Positions 43,984-53,915 of a stretch of DNA of 64,000 bases are shown here, piece after piece. The notes under the pieces are model-generated. The model did no database searches. It had not been told where the DNA came from and saw only the letters and a program-made list of their open reading frames with translations. The stretch comes from Pseudomonadota bacterium. GTDB lineage: Bacteria; Pseudomonadota; Alphaproteobacteria; Rhizobiales; Rhizobiaceae. Each line of letters starts with the position of its first letter. The first letter of the stretch is position 1. Made by a program: the position numbers and the translations under genes. The stretch is from assembly GCA_020161665.1 (NCBI GenBank), contig JAIUPA010000016.1, positions 62,001 through 126,000 of the forward strand. The letters run 5' to 3'.

Positions 43984-45192
43984 TCAGCCGTTGAGCTTTT
44001 CGGCGGCAAAGGCGGCCAGCTTTTGCGCCACCGCATCCTTGTCCATGTCCGGCCACGGTTCCACGCCCTCGCGCGAAACGATTTTCACGCTGTTGCGTGT
44101 CCCGCCCATGATGCCGGTTTCGGGCGAAACATCGTTGGCGACGATGTAATCGGCCCCCTTCTTGTCGAGCTTCACCCTGGCATTGGCGAGCACGTCATTC
44201 GTTTCGGCGGCAAAGCCGATGACGAGACGCGGGCGCTGTTCATGGTGGCCGATGGTTTTGAGAATGTCCGGGTTCTCGGCCATCACCAGCGTCGGTGCGC
44301 TTTCCCCGGGCTTCTTCTTGATCTTGCGGTCGGATTCCTCGGCGACACGCCAGTCGGCCACCGCCGCCACCATAATCGCCAGATCGGCGGGCAGCGCAGC
44401 GGTCACGGCTGCAAGCATTTCGGCGGCGCGCTCCACATGAATGACCGTCACCCCCTTGGGATCGGGAATGGTCACCGGCCCGGACACAAGCGTCACATCC
44501 GCGCCAAGCTTGGCAAGCGCCGCGGCAATGGCGTGGCCCTGCCGCCCGGACGAGCGGTTGGCGATATAGCGCACCGGGTCGATCGGTTCATGCGTCGGTC
44601 CGGAGGTCACGATGGCGCGCTTGCCCATGAGCGGCTTCGGTTGGTCGTCCAGCAGCGCCGCAATGGCGGCGACAATCTCCAGCGGCTCGGCCATGCGGCC
44701 AAGGCCTGCTTCGCCGCTTTCGGCCATTTCCCCCGCCATCGGCCCGATGAAGTGCACGCCATCGGCACGAAGCGTTGCCACATTGCGCCGGGTCGCGGCA
44801 TTGTCCCACATGGCCGGGTTCATGGCCGGTGCGACGAGAAGCGGAATGCGCCGCGCCAGAAGAACGGCAGAGGCCAGATCATCGGCCAGCCCATTGGCGA
44901 TCTTCGCCATCAGGTCAGCCGTGGCCGGTGCCACGACGATTAGGTCATGGTCGCGCGCCAGACGGATATGGCCGACATCCTGCTCATCCGTGCGGGAAAA
45001 GAGATCGGTAAAGACATGCGCTGCCGCAAGCGCACCGACGGCCAGCGGCGTAACGAATTCCTGAGCCGCCCGCGTCATGACCGGCGTGACACTGGCGCCA
45101 CGCTCGCGCAGGCGGCGGATCAGATCGAGGCTCTTATAGGCCGCGATGCCACCCGAGATGATGAGAAGGATGCGCTTTCCCGAAACCGTCAT
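43984..45192 (-). CDS. coaBC: CoaBC, phosphopantothenoylcysteine synthetase/decarboxylase
   Basis: A bifunctional enzyme making 4'-phosphopantetheine for coenzyme A. The 402-residue product has the flavin-dependent CoaC half (LLIISGGIAAYKSLDLIRR, VVAPATADLMAKIANG, APAMNPAMWDN) and the CoaB half (SGPTHEPIDPVRYIANRSSG, MVAAVADWR). The ATG at 45192 is used rather than the longer frame to 45306. It follows ubiB on - with a 19-bp gap. Confidence 0.95.
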   Translation of the reverse strand: MTVSGKRILLIISGGIAAYKSLDLIRRLRERGASVTPVMTRAAQEFVTPLAVGALAAAHVFTDLFSRTDEQDVGHIRLARDHDLIVVAPATADLMAKIANGLADDLASAVLLARRIPLLVAPAMNPAMWDNAATRRNVATLRADGVHFIGPMAGEMAESGEAGLGRMAEPLEIVAAIAALLDDQPKPLMGKRAIVTSGPTHEPIDPVRYIANRSSGRQGHAIAAALAKLGADVTLVSGPVTIPDPKGVTVIHVERAAEMLAAVTAALPADLAIMVAAVADWRVAEESDRKIKKKPGESAPTLVMAENPDILKTIGHHEQRPRLVIGFAAETNDVLANARVKLDKKGADYIVANDVSPETGIMGGTRNSVKIVSREGVEPWPDMDKDAVAQKLAAFAAEKLNG

Positions 45193-45211
45193 GAAGCTTC
45201 TCCGCGCCCGC

Positions 45212-46786
45212 TTAGGTGAAGTGGAATGCGATATAGACGAGCGTCGCCGCGATGACCCAGAGCGCCAGACGACCCGAACGCGTATGGCGGGCCTCGGCAC
45301 GGCCAATCGCTTCCGCCGTCTGGGCGTCGAAACGCAGGCCGTTCTCGCTCATGGCGACAATATCCTGATGCAGCTTTTCCGTCTTGGCGGCGATTTCCGG
45401 CGCGGCTTCGGCCAGTCTGCGGGCGGCCTTCAAGCCTTCGCGCAGATCATTGACGATGCGGCCCGGCCCGAGATTCTGGCGGATCCAGTTGCCGACAACC
45501 GGCTCGGACGCCTTCCACATGTTGAAGCGCGGATTGAGAATGCGCGCCACCCCTTCCACCACCACCATGGTCTTTTGCAGGTTGACGAGTTCCGGCCGCG
45601 TTTCCATGTCGAAAAGCTCGGTCACTTCAAAGAGAAGTGTCAAAAGCTTGCCCATGGAAATGGTTTCCGCCGGTTGCCCGTGGATCGGCTCGCCGATGGC
45701 GCGGATGGCCTGCGCGAAGCTCGCAATATCATGGTGGGATGGCACATAGCCCGCCTCGAAATGCACCTCGGCCACGCGCATGTAATCGCGGGTGATGAAG
45801 CCATAGAGGATTTCGGCCAGAAACCGGCGCTGCTTCGGGTTCAACCGCCCGACAATGCCCATGTCGACGGCAACGATCATGCCCTTGTCATCGACGAAGA
45901 GATTGCCCGGATGCATGTCCGCATGGAAGAAACCGTCGCGCAGCGTGTGGCGCAGGAAGGACTGGATCAGCGTATCGGCCAGCGCATTGAGATCGTGTCC
46001 GGCGGCTTTCAGCGCCTCCACATCCGACATCTTGATGCCGTCGATCCACTCCATGGTCACGACATCGCGGCCCGTGCGTTCCCAGTCGACGGCCGGAACG
46101 CGAAACCCCGGATCGTCCTTGGTATTCTCGGCAATTTCGGAAAGGGCCGCAGCCTCAAGGCGCAGGTCCATTTCAATGCGGGTCGTCTGTTCGAGCGTGC
46201 GCGTCACCTCAACCGGGCGCAGGCGGCGGTGCGACGGCAGGAAGCGCTCCTGCAGGTGCGCCACCAGATACATCGCTTCAAGGTCCTGCCCGAAACGCTG
46301 GCGAACGCCGGGGCGGATGACCTTGACGGCCACCTTGCGCGGTCCGCTCGGCGTCATCACTTCACCGGGATGCACCTGCGCGATAGAGGCCGCCGCAATC
46401 GGCGCATCAAGGCGGGTGTAAAGATCGCTGATCGGGCGGCCAAGCGAGCCTTCAATCGCCTTGTGGGCGGCTTCTTCCGGGAAGAAGGCCATGCGGTCCT
46501 GAAGCTTGGAAAGGTCGTTGGCAAACTCGTTGCCAACCACGTCCGGGCGGGTGGCCAGAAACTGGCCCATCTTCACATAGGAAGGGCCAAGCCGCTCGAC
46601 AGCGCTGGCCAGCCGGTCGGACCGTTCCTTGTCCTTGGCGCGGTTGCGCGACAGAAGGGACAGCGCGCCCTTGGCTGCGGCGGCAAAGGTCGGCAGCCCT
46701 TCCGACGGCAGGGCCGCGATCACGCCTTCGCGCGTCAGCACCCAGCCGACCCGCACAAGCTGGTAATAGGCGTTGAGAAGGCTCAT
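45212..46786 (-). CDS. ubiB: UbiB, ABC1/ADCK-like ATPase for ubiquinone biosynthesis
   Basis: UbiB is an atypical kinase-like ATPase that supports ubiquinone synthesis. The 524-residue product has the KxGQ motif (YVKMGQFLATRPDV), the Ala-rich loop AAASIAQVH, the metal and catalytic residues in HADMHPGNLFVDD, and a C-terminal membrane helix (LALWVIAATLVYIAFHF). The ATG at 46786 is used rather than the frame to 46846. It is 28 bp downstream of ubiE. Confidence 0.95.
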   Translation of the reverse strand: MSLLNAYYQLVRVGWVLTREGVIAALPSEGLPTFAAAAKGALSLLSRNRAKDKERSDRLASAVERLGPSYVKMGQFLATRPDVVGNEFANDLSKLQDRMAFFPEEAAHKAIEGSLGRPISDLYTRLDAPIAAASIAQVHPGEVMTPSGPRKVAVKVIRPGVRQRFGQDLEAMYLVAHLQERFLPSHRRLRPVEVTRTLEQTTRIEMDLRLEAAALSEIAENTKDDPGFRVPAVDWERTGRDVVTMEWIDGIKMSDVEALKAAGHDLNALADTLIQSFLRHTLRDGFFHADMHPGNLFVDDKGMIVAVDMGIVGRLNPKQRRFLAEILYGFITRDYMRVAEVHFEAGYVPSHHDIASFAQAIRAIGEPIHGQPAETISMGKLLTLLFEVTELFDMETRPELVNLQKTMVVVEGVARILNPRFNMWKASEPVVGNWIRQNLGPGRIVNDLREGLKAARRLAEAAPEIAAKTEKLHQDIVAMSENGLRFDAQTAEAIGRAEARHTRSGRLALWVIAATLVYIAFHFT

Positions 46787-46814
46787 CGGCGAAGCTCCTG
46801 CCGGGAAAGCACCA

Positions 46815-47591
46815 TCAGAGCTTCCAGCCGGAATGCAGCGCGGCAATGCCGCCGGTGTAATTCGTGTAGGTCACGCGCGAAAAGCCCGCCTGACGGATCA
46901 TCGTCGCAAAGTCTTCCTGATTGGGGAACTTGCGGATCGATTCCACCAGATACTGGTAGGGCTCGGCATCGCCGGTGATCATCTTGCCGAACTGCGGAAT
47001 GGCGTTGAACGACCAGGCATCATAGACGCGGTCGAGAAGCGGCAGGTCCACTTCGGAAAATTCCAGAACCAGAAGGCGACCGCCGCGCTTCAAGACGCGA
47101 TAGGCTTCCGAAAGTGCGACATCGATGCGCGGCACGTTGCGAATGCCGAAAGCAATCGTATAGGCGTCGAACGTGTTGGCCTCAAAGGGCAGGCTTTCGG
47201 CATTGGCCTCGACAAAAGTGAGGTTCTCGGAAATGCCCTTCTTGACGGCACGTTCTTCGCCGACGCCGAGCATCGAGCCATTGATGTCGAGAACGGTCGC
47301 GTGCGCCTTGCGGTCGGATGCTTCAATGATGCGGAAGGCGATATCGCCGGTGCCGCCTGCCACGTCCAGCACCTTGTAATCGGCTTCTTTACGCGGGTTG
47401 AGCGCGGCCACCATGCCATCTTTCCAGGCGCGGTGGAGGCCCGCCGACATCACGTCATTCATGATGTCGTAGCGCTTGGCCACCTTGTGGAATACCTCGT
47501 TCACAAGGCCCTGCTTCTCTCCCTCGTTCACATCCTTGAACCCGTAGGAGGTCGCCATGCCGCCTTCGGCGGTGGTACGGCTGTCGGCCAT
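46815..47591 (-). CDS. ubiE: UbiE, demethylmenaquinol/demethoxyubiquinol methyltransferase
   Basis: UbiE is the SAM-dependent C-methyltransferase of quinone biosynthesis. The 258-residue product has the family signatures [33 protein letters not shown] and [15 protein letters not shown], ending with the conserved HSGWKL. The ATG at 47591 has a GAGGAG site. It is the first gene of the ubiE-ubiB-coaBC operon. Confidence 0.95.
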   Translation of the reverse strand: MADSRTTAEGGMATSYGFKDVNEGEKQGLVNEVFHKVAKRYDIMNDVMSAGLHRAWKDGMVAALNPRKEADYKVLDVAGGTGDIAFRIIEASDRKAHATVLDINGSMLGVGEERAVKKGISENLTFVEANAESLPFEANTFDAYTIAFGIRNVPRIDVALSEAYRVLKRGGRLLVLEFSEVDLPLLDRVYDAWSFNAIPQFGKMITGDAEPYQYLVESIRKFPNQEDFATMIRQAGFSRVTYTNYTGGIAALHSGWKL

Positions 47592-47691
47592 CTTGTGAAA
47601 CTCCTCATATTCAAACACAAACTGCGCCGCACCATATAACAGAGACAAGCGCCACGCCATGCCGCCGGTTGCGGCTTATTGGGTCAAGTTC

Positions 47692-47770
47692 TATAGAGCT
47701 TTCCGGTAAAAGTGTGAAACGGTTTTGCGCCCGTAAAGGCGTAAATTCAACGAAGTAGAGCATTTCGCCG
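47692..47770. repeat. Rhizobiales-type dispersed palindromic repeat
   Basis: In the ubiE-mutM divergent gap, AGAGC tracts (47695 and 47757) flank a core containing CCGGTAAAAGTGTGAAACGG followed by TTTTGCGCCCG. This resembles short intergenic repeats I recall from Brucella, Ochrobactrum and Mesorhizobium (AGAGCATTTCC...AAAAGTG...CGGTTTTGCG...AGAGC). The identification is from memory. Confidence 0.5.
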
Positions 47771-47815
47771 CAGGTTTGCACGCCGCTCTGCGCCACAAAG
47801 GGACGATAAGATCAC

Positions 47816-48694
47816 ATGCCCGAATTGCCGGAAGTGGAAACGGTGCGCCGCGGTCTCGCCCCTGTTATGGAAGGGGCGGTGATCGAGCGCCTGCAGTTGA
47901 ACCGCGCCGATCTGCGCTTTCCCTTTCCCGAAAACCTGTCGGAACAGGTGGCGGGCAAGCGCATCGTCTCGCTGGGGCGTCGCGCCAAATATCTGCTGAT
48001 CGATCTCGAAGATGGTACGGTTCTCGTGTCCCATCTCGGCATGTCCGGTTCGTTTCGCATTGAGGATGCGGTGCCGGGGCGCTTTCACCATGAGCGCAGC
48101 AAGGATGAAAAGCACGACCATGTGGTCTTTCATCTGCTGACACCTGAGGGCCGCGCGCGCGTTCTCTATAACGATCCCCGTCGCTTCGGATTTCTCGACC
48201 TTATCAGGCCCGGCGAGCGTGACCTTTACGCTGCCCTTCGCGATCTCGGGCCGGAGCCGACCGGCAACAGTCTGGACGCCACCTATCTGGCGGGCCGCTT
48301 TGCGGGCAAGGCCCAGCCGCTGAAGTCGGCGCTTCTCGATCAGAAGGTCATTGCAGGCCTTGGCAATATTTATGTGTGTGAGGCGCTGTGGCGTTCGCAT
48401 CTGTCGCCTGAACGAAAGGCGGCAACGCTGGTGACGCCGACGGGCAAGCCGAAGAAGGAACTGCTGGTGCTGACCGAGGCCATCCGCGACGTGATTGCCG
48501 AAGCCATCGCCGCAGGCGGTTCTTCGCTGAAGGACTATGTGCAGGCCGATGGTTCGCTCGGCTACTTCCAGCATTCATTTTCCGTCTATGACCGCGAGGG
48601 AGAGACTTGCCGCACGCCCGGTTGCGGGGCTACCGTCGCGCGCATCGTGCAGGCTGGCCGCTCGACCTTCTATTGCGCCGCCTGCCAGACATAA
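47816..48694 (+). CDS. mutM: formamidopyrimidine-DNA glycosylase
   Basis: MutM removes 8-oxoguanine and other oxidised purines and cleaves the strand. The 292-residue product begins PELPEVETV, with Pro2 as nucleophile and Glu3 catalytic. It has [10 protein letters not shown] and HLGMSGSF, the [14 protein letters not shown] helix-two-turn-helix, and a C-terminal zinc finger with four Cys (CRTPGCG...FYCAACQ). The alphaproteobacterial [11 protein letters not shown] insertion is present. It is upstream of an enoyl-CoA hydratase. Confidence 0.96.
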   Translation: MPELPEVETVRRGLAPVMEGAVIERLQLNRADLRFPFPENLSEQVAGKRIVSLGRRAKYLLIDLEDGTVLVSHLGMSGSFRIEDAVPGRFHHERSKDEKHDHVVFHLLTPEGRARVLYNDPRRFGFLDLIRPGERDLYAALRDLGPEPTGNSLDATYLAGRFAGKAQPLKSALLDQKVIAGLGNIYVCEALWRSHLSPERKAATLVTPTGKPKKELLVLTEAIRDVIAEAIAAGGSSLKDYVQADGSLGYFQHSFSVYDREGETCRTPGCGATVARIVQAGRSTFYCAACQT

Positions 48695-48723
48695 GCCGAC
48701 CCGTGTCGGAGGAGGAGACTGTC

Positions 48724-49497
48724 ATGACCTACGAAACCATTCTTGTGGAAAAGCGCGACGCTGTCGGGCTTGTGACGCTGAACCGTCCGCAGGCGCTTAA
48801 TGCCCTGAATTCGACGGTGCTGAAGGAAATCACCGCGGCCTTTGCCGCGTTTGACGCCGATGCGGCCATTGGCGCGATCGTGCTGACCGGCTCGGAGAAG
48901 GCCTTCGCAGCCGGAGCCGATATCAAGGAAATGCAGTCGCTGACCTTCCCGGATGTCTATGCCGGCGATTTTCTCGGCGGCTGGGGTGCGGTTGCCGGCA
49001 TCAAAAAGCCGGTCATCGCGGCGGTTTCGGGCTATGCGCTGGGCGGTGGCTGCGAACTGGCCATGATGTGCGATTTCATCATGGCCTCGGAAACGGCGAA
49101 GTTCGGTCAGCCGGAAATCACGCTCGGCATCATTCCCGGCATGGGCGGCACGCAGCGTCTGACGCGCGCTGTCGGCAAGGCCAAGGCCATGGATCTGGTG
49201 CTGACCGGGCGGATGATGGATGCCGCCGAGGCCGAGCGGGCGGGTCTTGTGGCGCGCATCGTCGCCCCGGAAAAGCTGTTGGACGAGGCGCTGGCCGCCG
49301 CCGCAAAGATTGCCGGCTTCTCCCGGGCCTCGGTTCTCATGGGCAAGGAAAGTGTTGAACGCGCCTTTGAAGTGACGCTTTCGGAAGGGCTTCGCTATGA
49401 GCGCCGCGCGTTCCAGTCGCTCTTTGCCACCGAGGATCAGAAGGAAGGCATGGCGGCCTTTGTGGAGAAGCGCAAGCCCGTCTTTACCAACCGTTGA
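48724..49497 (+). CDS. enoyl-CoA hydratase
   Basis: A 257-residue crotonase-family enzyme. It has both oxyanion-hole segments ([12 protein letters not shown] and [13 protein letters not shown]) and both catalytic Glu positions of true hydratases (in GGGCELAM and [15 protein letters not shown]), so it should hydrate 2-enoyl-CoA in fatty-acid oxidation. The ATG at 48724 follows GGAGGAGGAG. It lies 29 bp after mutM, as in other Rhizobiales. Confidence 0.93.
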   Translation: MTYETILVEKRDAVGLVTLNRPQALNALNSTVLKEITAAFAAFDADAAIGAIVLTGSEKAFAAGADIKEMQSLTFPDVYAGDFLGGWGAVAGIKKPVIAAVSGYALGGGCELAMMCDFIMASETAKFGQPEITLGIIPGMGGTQRLTRAVGKAKAMDLVLTGRMMDAAEAERAGLVARIVAPEKLLDEALAAAAKIAGFSRASVLMGKESVERAFEVTLSEGLRYERRAFQSLFATEDQKEGMAAFVEKRKPVFTNR

Positions 49498-49549
49498 GGC
49501 CGGTTGCGGGAAAGCGCTGGAAATGTTGCGTCGCCTGTGAAATTGCGCG

Positions 49550-49578
49550 TTGACGCCCGAGCGCTTTCCCGTTATAGC
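49550..49578 (+). promoter_or_regulatory. sigma-70 promoter of rpsT
   Basis: TTGACG (49550-49555) and TATAGC (49573-49578) are separated by exactly 17 bases and lie about 120 bases before the rpsT ATG. This is a good alphaproteobacterial housekeeping promoter. Confidence 0.75.
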
Positions 49579-49698
49579 ACCGCCCACGGTTTAGGAAGAC
49601 CTGTCGGTTTTCCGTGTGCTTCCGTTTGTTGATATGGCAGGCTTTTGAAAGGCCGCGCGGCAGGCGAGAAGTGAGTTTCGAATTCGAGAGAGGCAGCA

Positions 49699-49965
49699 AT
49701 GGCCAATACTACTTCTGCGAAAAAGGCGACCCGCAAGATCGCCCGCCGCACGGCGATCAACAAGGCTCGCCGCTCCCGCGTTCGCGGTTTCATCCGCAAG
49801 GTTGAAGAAGCGATCGCTTCCGGCGATATCGCCGTGGCAACCGAGGCACTCCGCGCTGCTCAGCCGGAAATCCAGCGCGCTTCCACGAAGGGCGTCATGC
49901 ACACCAACACGGCATCCCGCAAGGTGTCGCGTCTGGCCCAACGCGTGAAGGCACTCGCCGCTTAA
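49699..49965 (+). CDS. rpsT: 30S ribosomal protein bS20
   Basis: An 88-residue basic protein with the bS20 pattern ([56 protein letters not shown]). bS20 binds 16S rRNA early in 30S assembly. It is monocistronic, with a strong promoter upstream and a terminator 24 bases after the stop, and precedes dnaA as in other rhizobia. Confidence 0.97.
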   Translation: MANTTSAKKATRKIARRTAINKARRSRVRGFIRKVEEAIASGDIAVATEALRAAQPEIQRASTKGVMHTNTASRKVSRLAQRVKALAA

Positions 49966-49988
49966 TTTACGCTTCAGAGCGTCTTTTT

Positions 49989-50017
49989 AAACCCGGTCCC
50001 TATGGACCGGGTTTTTT
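49989..50017 (+). terminator. terminator after rpsT
   Basis: An 11-bp stem AAACCCGGTCC / GGACCGGGTTT with loop CTAT and a T-run. Confidence 0.92.
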
Positions 50018-50727
50018 GATTCCAGCATTCTTATTGGTCATTTTTTGTCGACGTACCGACGGGTTCGCCTTCTCTGGGCGAGCATAAATAAACATTAAAA
50101 AACAATGGTTTGCGGGAGGATGCCGGAGTCAGGCCTTCACAAAGGGCCGCCCGGACCCGGGCAATTCGAGTCAAGCGTTTTTTTATTTTTTTATCGCTCC
50201 GGAGGCCGCTCTCCCCGGTAAATTTGAATCTCATTGATTCAAAAGCGATTCTCGAAATGCCGCATTGTGACGCCCGGATGACGCCATCAGAGTCAATGCC
50301 CATCGGCCAAAAGGTCGCAAAATTCAGCGTTGATATCCGCATCCGATCCTGACTAAATGATCCTCAAGCAAGGGCCGGGGCGCGGGAAACAACGCTCGCT
50401 CTGGATGGACCGATAAGGCTCTGTCACCGGACTTTGACCGTTCAGCGGAACAACTCAGTTCCGCATTTTCACCGACTGGCTGGTTGAAGCCTGCACTCTT
50501 GCGAGTTGCGGAGACGGATTTTTTTGTCCGCTCGTAACCTGCGGGATTTCGGTGGAAATGAGACTGCCGCCTTCCTCATGACGAGGATGAGGAGACGGAT
50601 CTGGCCTTCGGGCCAAACGGGGACGCGAATGCCGGTCCATGAGGGGGCTTAAGGGATTCGTATTGAAAGAAAGTCCCGGCGGATGGCTGAAGCCATGTGC
50701 CGGAAAGGTTTTTTGGAAGGCGGCGAA
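50018..50727. other. long dnaA upstream region
   Basis: About 710 bp without a recognisable gene. The first part (50020-50260) is A/T-rich with homopolymer T tracts and seven GANTC sites between 50018 and 50294. The second part looks like a structured leader: a GCGGAAC / GTTCCGC hairpin (50445-50464), a TGGCC-TTCG-GGCCA tetraloop hairpin (50602-50615), and one more GANTC (50655). I see no consensus TTATCCACA DnaA boxes. Confidence 0.6.
50126..50294. promoter_or_regulatory. GANTC (CcrM) cluster and palindrome upstream of dnaA
   Basis: Six GANTC sites lie within 169 bp (starting at 50126, 50168, 50226, 50236, 50247 and 50290), with a seventh at 50018. Roughly 0.6 would be expected by chance at this base composition. 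Two of them form the arms of a perfect inverted repeat TTTGAATC-N5-GATTCAAA (50223-50243). GANTC is methylated by the cell-cycle methylase CcrM, and dnaA promoters in related bacteria respond to it. Confidence 0.6.
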
Positions 50728-52284
50728 ATGCACATGAATCTGGTGACGAAAAGCGTGTCCTGCGGTGAAACCGGGGGATGCGACGGGGAGGAACTGGCTT
50801 CTGGGGAACTGGCGGGAGACACGGGCACGATGAAGCAAGACGCCCTGTTTGAACGCGTCAGCATTCGCCTGAAAGCCCAGGTTGGACCTGAAGTTTACGC
50901 AAGCTGGTTTGGCAGGCTCAAGCTTCACTCGATTTCCAAGAGTGTCGCGCGCCTCACGGTTCCGACGACCTTCCTGAAGTCGTGGATCAACAACCGTTAT
51001 CTCGATCAGATCACCAGTCTTTTTCAGGCGGAAGAACCGTCGATCCTGAAGGTGGAAATTCTGGTCCGCACGGCCACGCGCGGCACCCGGGTCGCTGCCA
51101 TGGAAGAGCGCCCGGCAACGGAAGCGGTCGCACAGCCCGCCCGCCCGCGCGGTGTGCAGACCATCGGCCAGATCGTTGCCCCGCAGACGGACACGGTTTC
51201 CGCCTCTCGCGCGCCCGGCACGGTTGGCCCGCTGTTCGGCTCGCCGCTTGATGGTCGCTTCACCTTTGACAATTTCGTGGAAGGCACGTCGAACCGCGTG
51301 GCGCTCGCCGCCGCTCGCACCATTGCCGAAGCCGGTGCCGGTGCCGTTCGTTTCAATCCGCTCTTCATTCACTCCAATGTCGGCCTCGGCAAGACGCACC
51401 TGCTGCAGGCCATTGCCAATGCCGCCATCCGTGCCCCGCGCGCCCCGCGCGTCGTTTATCTGACGGCTGAATATTTCATGTGGCGCTTTGCCACCGCAAT
51501 TCGCGACAATGATGCCCTGACACTCAAGGAATCGCTGCGCAATATTGACCTTCTGATCATCGATGACATGCAGTTCCTGCAGGGCAAGATGATCCAGCAC
51601 GAGTTCTGCCATCTCCTGAACATGCTGCTCGACAGCGCCCGTCAGGTGGTTGTCGCCGCTGACCGCGCACCGTGGGAACTGGAATCGCTCGACCCGCGCG
51701 TGCGTTCGCGCCTGCAGGGCGGCGTTGCCATCGAAATGGAAGCACCCGACTACGAAATGCGTCTGGAAATGCTCAAGAAGCGTCTGGCCGTCGCCCAGTC
51801 GGAAGACCCGGCGCTCGACATTTCGGACGATATTCTCGACCATATCGCCCGTTCGATCACGGCTTCGGGCCGCGAACTGGAAGGCGCGTTCAACCAGATG
51901 ATTTTCCGCCGCTCCTTCGAGCCGGATATTTCGATCGAGCGCGTTGACGAACTGCTGGCCCATCTGGTCGGCGCTGGCGACGCCCGCCGTGTGCGCATCG
52001 AGGACATTCAGCGCATCGTGGCCCGTCACTATAACGTGTCGCGTCAGGAACTGGTCTCCAACCGCCGCACCCGCGTCATCGTCAAGCCGCGCCAGATTGC
52101 CATGTATCTGTCGAAGACGCTGACGCCGCGTTCCTTCCCGGAAATCGGCCGTCGTTTCGGCGGACGCGACCACACCACAGTGCTGCACGCCGTGCGCAAG
52201 ATCGAGGAGTTGATCTCCGGCGACGCCAAGCTCAGCCACGAAATCGAGCTGTTGAAGCGGCTGATCAACGAAAACAACGCCTGA
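50728..52284 (+). CDS. dnaA: chromosomal replication initiator DnaA
   Basis: DnaA opens the origin and is also a transcription factor. With the ATG at 50728 (GGAAGG upstream) it has 518 residues: domain I (about 35-110, [20 protein letters not shown]), a variable domain II, an AAA+ domain III with Walker [13 protein letters not shown] and Walker [11 protein letters not shown], and domain IV with the signature [16 protein letters not shown]. Alternative ATGs at 50683, 50734 and 50830 are possible. A terminator follows immediately. Confidence 0.96.
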   Translation: MHMNLVTKSVSCGETGGCDGEELASGELAGDTGTMKQDALFERVSIRLKAQVGPEVYASWFGRLKLHSISKSVARLTVPTTFLKSWINNRYLDQITSLFQAEEPSILKVEILVRTATRGTRVAAMEERPATEAVAQPARPRGVQTIGQIVAPQTDTVSASRAPGTVGPLFGSPLDGRFTFDNFVEGTSNRVALAAARTIAEAGAGAVRFNPLFIHSNVGLGKTHLLQAIANAAIRAPRAPRVVYLTAEYFMWRFATAIRDNDALTLKESLRNIDLLIIDDMQFLQGKMIQHEFCHLLNMLLDSARQVVVAADRAPWELESLDPRVRSRLQGGVAIEMEAPDYEMRLEMLKKRLAVAQSEDPALDISDDILDHIARSITASGRELEGAFNQMIFRRSFEPDISIERVDELLAHLVGAGDARRVRIEDIQRIVARHYNVSRQELVSNRRTRVIVKPRQIAMYLSKTLTPRSFPEIGRRFGGRDHTTVLHAVRKIEELISGDAKLSHEIELLKRLINENNA

Positions 52285-52286
52285 TA

Positions 52287-52312
52287 AAAGGCCGCCTTCG
52301 GGCGGCCTTTTC
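52287..52312 (+). terminator. terminator after dnaA
   Basis: A 10-bp stem AAAGGCCGCC / GGCGGCCTTT with a TTCG loop and a T-rich tail. Confidence 0.88.
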
Positions 52313-52330
52313 CTTTTGGAGCGGGAGCAT

Positions 52331-52912
52331 ATGAGTACCACGGACCGCTTCTATAGCGAGAATGCCGAAACCTACGTCGCCTCCGGTCGTCTTCGCGATA
52401 ACCCATGGCGTACCCGTTTCATATCCTTGCTTGCAGCGGAGGCTTCCGTTCTTGAACTGGGCTGTGGCGGCGGTTATGACACGCAGGCGCTGCTGAATGC
52501 CGGTCTTGTGGTCACTCCAACGGATGGAATCGCCGAAATGGCAGCTCAGGCGCGCGCGCGTCTTGGGATTGCCGTTTCGATCCTGCGCTTCAGCGAAATA
52601 GACTTTGAAAGCCGGTTTGACGGTATCTATGCCAGCGCCTGCCTTTTGCATGTGCCGCGCACTGACCTGCCGGGCATTCTCGCTCGCATTCACCGGGCGC
52701 TCAAGCCAAGCGGCTTGTTTTATGCAAGTTTCAAGGCCGGGCTGGGGGACGGATGTGATGGCTTGGGCCGGTACTATAACTATCCGGATGAAGGATGGTT
52801 GAAGACGATTTACGAGGGCGCAGGTTGGCGCGAGATCGATGTCGCGGAGGTTGACGGCACCGGATATGACCGTCAGCCCGCCCGCTGGCTTCATGTCTAT
52901 GCGAGAGCCTGA
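52331..52912 (+). CDS. class I SAM-dependent methyltransferase
   Basis: A 193-residue methyltransferase with motif [16 protein letters not shown], motif II around [22 protein letters not shown] (motif IV region) and [17 protein letters not shown] (post-motif). It resembles small-molecule Methyltransf_11/25 enzymes. The substrate is unknown. The ATG at 52331 follows GGAGCGGGAG. It stands between the dnaA terminator and a transporter gene. Confidence 0.85.
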   Translation: MSTTDRFYSENAETYVASGRLRDNPWRTRFISLLAAEASVLELGCGGGYDTQALLNAGLVVTPTDGIAEMAAQARARLGIAVSILRFSEIDFESRFDGIYASACLLHVPRTDLPGILARIHRALKPSGLFYASFKAGLGDGCDGLGRYYNYPDEGWLKTIYEGAGWREIDVAEVDGTGYDRQPARWLHVYARA

Positions 52913-52994
52913 GTGTTTTGGTGATCGGCAAGAATCGGGTGGATTGCGCTGCGCGGAAAAGGCAGTTTGGCCTTCGTGATTTGGGGAGGCAGGA

Positions 52995-53915
52995 ATGGCC
53001 GCGCGTGAAATGGGACTGGGCGAGTGGGTGATGCTGGGGGCGCTGTCCGTGCTCTGGGGCGGATCGTTCCTGTTCAACGGCATCCTCGTCAAGGTCTGGC
53101 CACCGCTGACCATCGTCACAGGCCGCGTCTTTTTGGCAGCCATCACGCTGTGGATCATCATCCGCCTGATGGGCGTGACTGTGCCCAAAAGCCGTGAGGC
53201 CTGGAAAGCCTTCTTCGGCATGGGCGTACTGAACAATGTCATTCCCTTTTGCCTGATTGTCTGGGGGCAGACCCATATTGCCAGCGGATTGGCCGCCATC
53301 CTCAATGCCACGACACCGCTGTTCGGCGTCATCGTCGCGCATTTCCTGACCGCGGATGAAAAGCTGACGGCCAATCGCGTCGTGGGTCTCGCCGTGGGTT
53401 TTGTGGGCGTAGTGGTCATGGTTGGCCCATCGGTGCTGTCCCATGCGGGCAATGACCTGATGGGGGAACTCGCCATCCTCGGCGCGGCGGTGAGCTATGC
53501 CTTTGCCGGTGTCTATGGGCGGCGGTTCCGCGCCATGGGCTTGCCGCCACTCGTTCCGGCGGCCGGGCAGGTCACGGCCTCGTCGCTCATGTTGCTGCCG
53601 GTCGCGCTTGTGGTTGATCAGCCGTTCAGCCTGCCGGTCCCCGGTTTCGAGGCATGGGCGGCGCTCTTTGGCCTCGCGGTCCTTTCCTCGGCGCTGGCCT
53701 ACATTCTCTTCTTCCGCATTCTGGAAACGGCGGGTGCCACCAATATCATGCTGGTGACGATCCTCATTCCGCCGAGCGCCATCCTGCTCGCCGCACTGGT
53801 GCTGGGCGAGCAACTGGCTATGCGCCACTTTGCCGGAATGGTCCTGATCGGCCTCGGGCTGTTGGCCATCGACGGGCGCCTGTGGCGGAAATGGAAAAAG
53901 AAGTACGCAGCCTGA
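52995..53915 (+). CDS. EamA/DMT-family transporter
   Basis: A 306-residue inner-membrane protein with about ten helices and two EamA repeats (about 12-142 and 157-295). Motifs include LWGGSFLFNGILVK in repeat one and SSALAYILFFRILETAGAT with LIPPSAILLAALVLGEQL in repeat two. It is probably a metabolite exporter of unknown substrate. GGGGAGGCAGGA precedes the ATG. Its stop codon abuts the stop of the convergent hemW gene. Confidence 0.9.
   Translation: MAAREMGLGEWVMLGALSVLWGGSFLFNGILVKVWPPLTIVTGRVFLAAITLWIIIRLMGVTVPKSREAWKAFFGMGVLNNVIPFCLIVWGQTHIASGLAAILNATTPLFGVIVAHFLTADEKLTANRVVGLAVGFVGVVVMVGPSVLSHAGNDLMGELAILGAAVSYAFAGVYGRRFRAMGLPPLVPAAGQVTASSLMLLPVALVVDQPFSLPVPGFEAWAALFGLAVLSSALAYILFFRILETAGATNIMLVTILIPPSAILLAALVLGEQLAMRHFAGMVLIGLGLLAIDGRLWRKWKKKYAA

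Noticed and set aside
45146..46978. A 610-codon open frame on + across ubiB.
   Set aside because: It is antisense to ubiB, whose kinase-like motifs are intact.
50018..50727. A chromosomal origin next to dnaA.
   Set aside because: I found no TTATCCACA-type DnaA boxes or unwinding-element array. In Rhizobiales the origin usually lies elsewhere, near hemE.
50455..52341. A 628-codon open frame on - covering dnaA.
   Set aside because: It is fully antisense to dnaA, which has all its motifs. Long antisense frames are expected from the codon bias of high-GC alphaproteobacteria.
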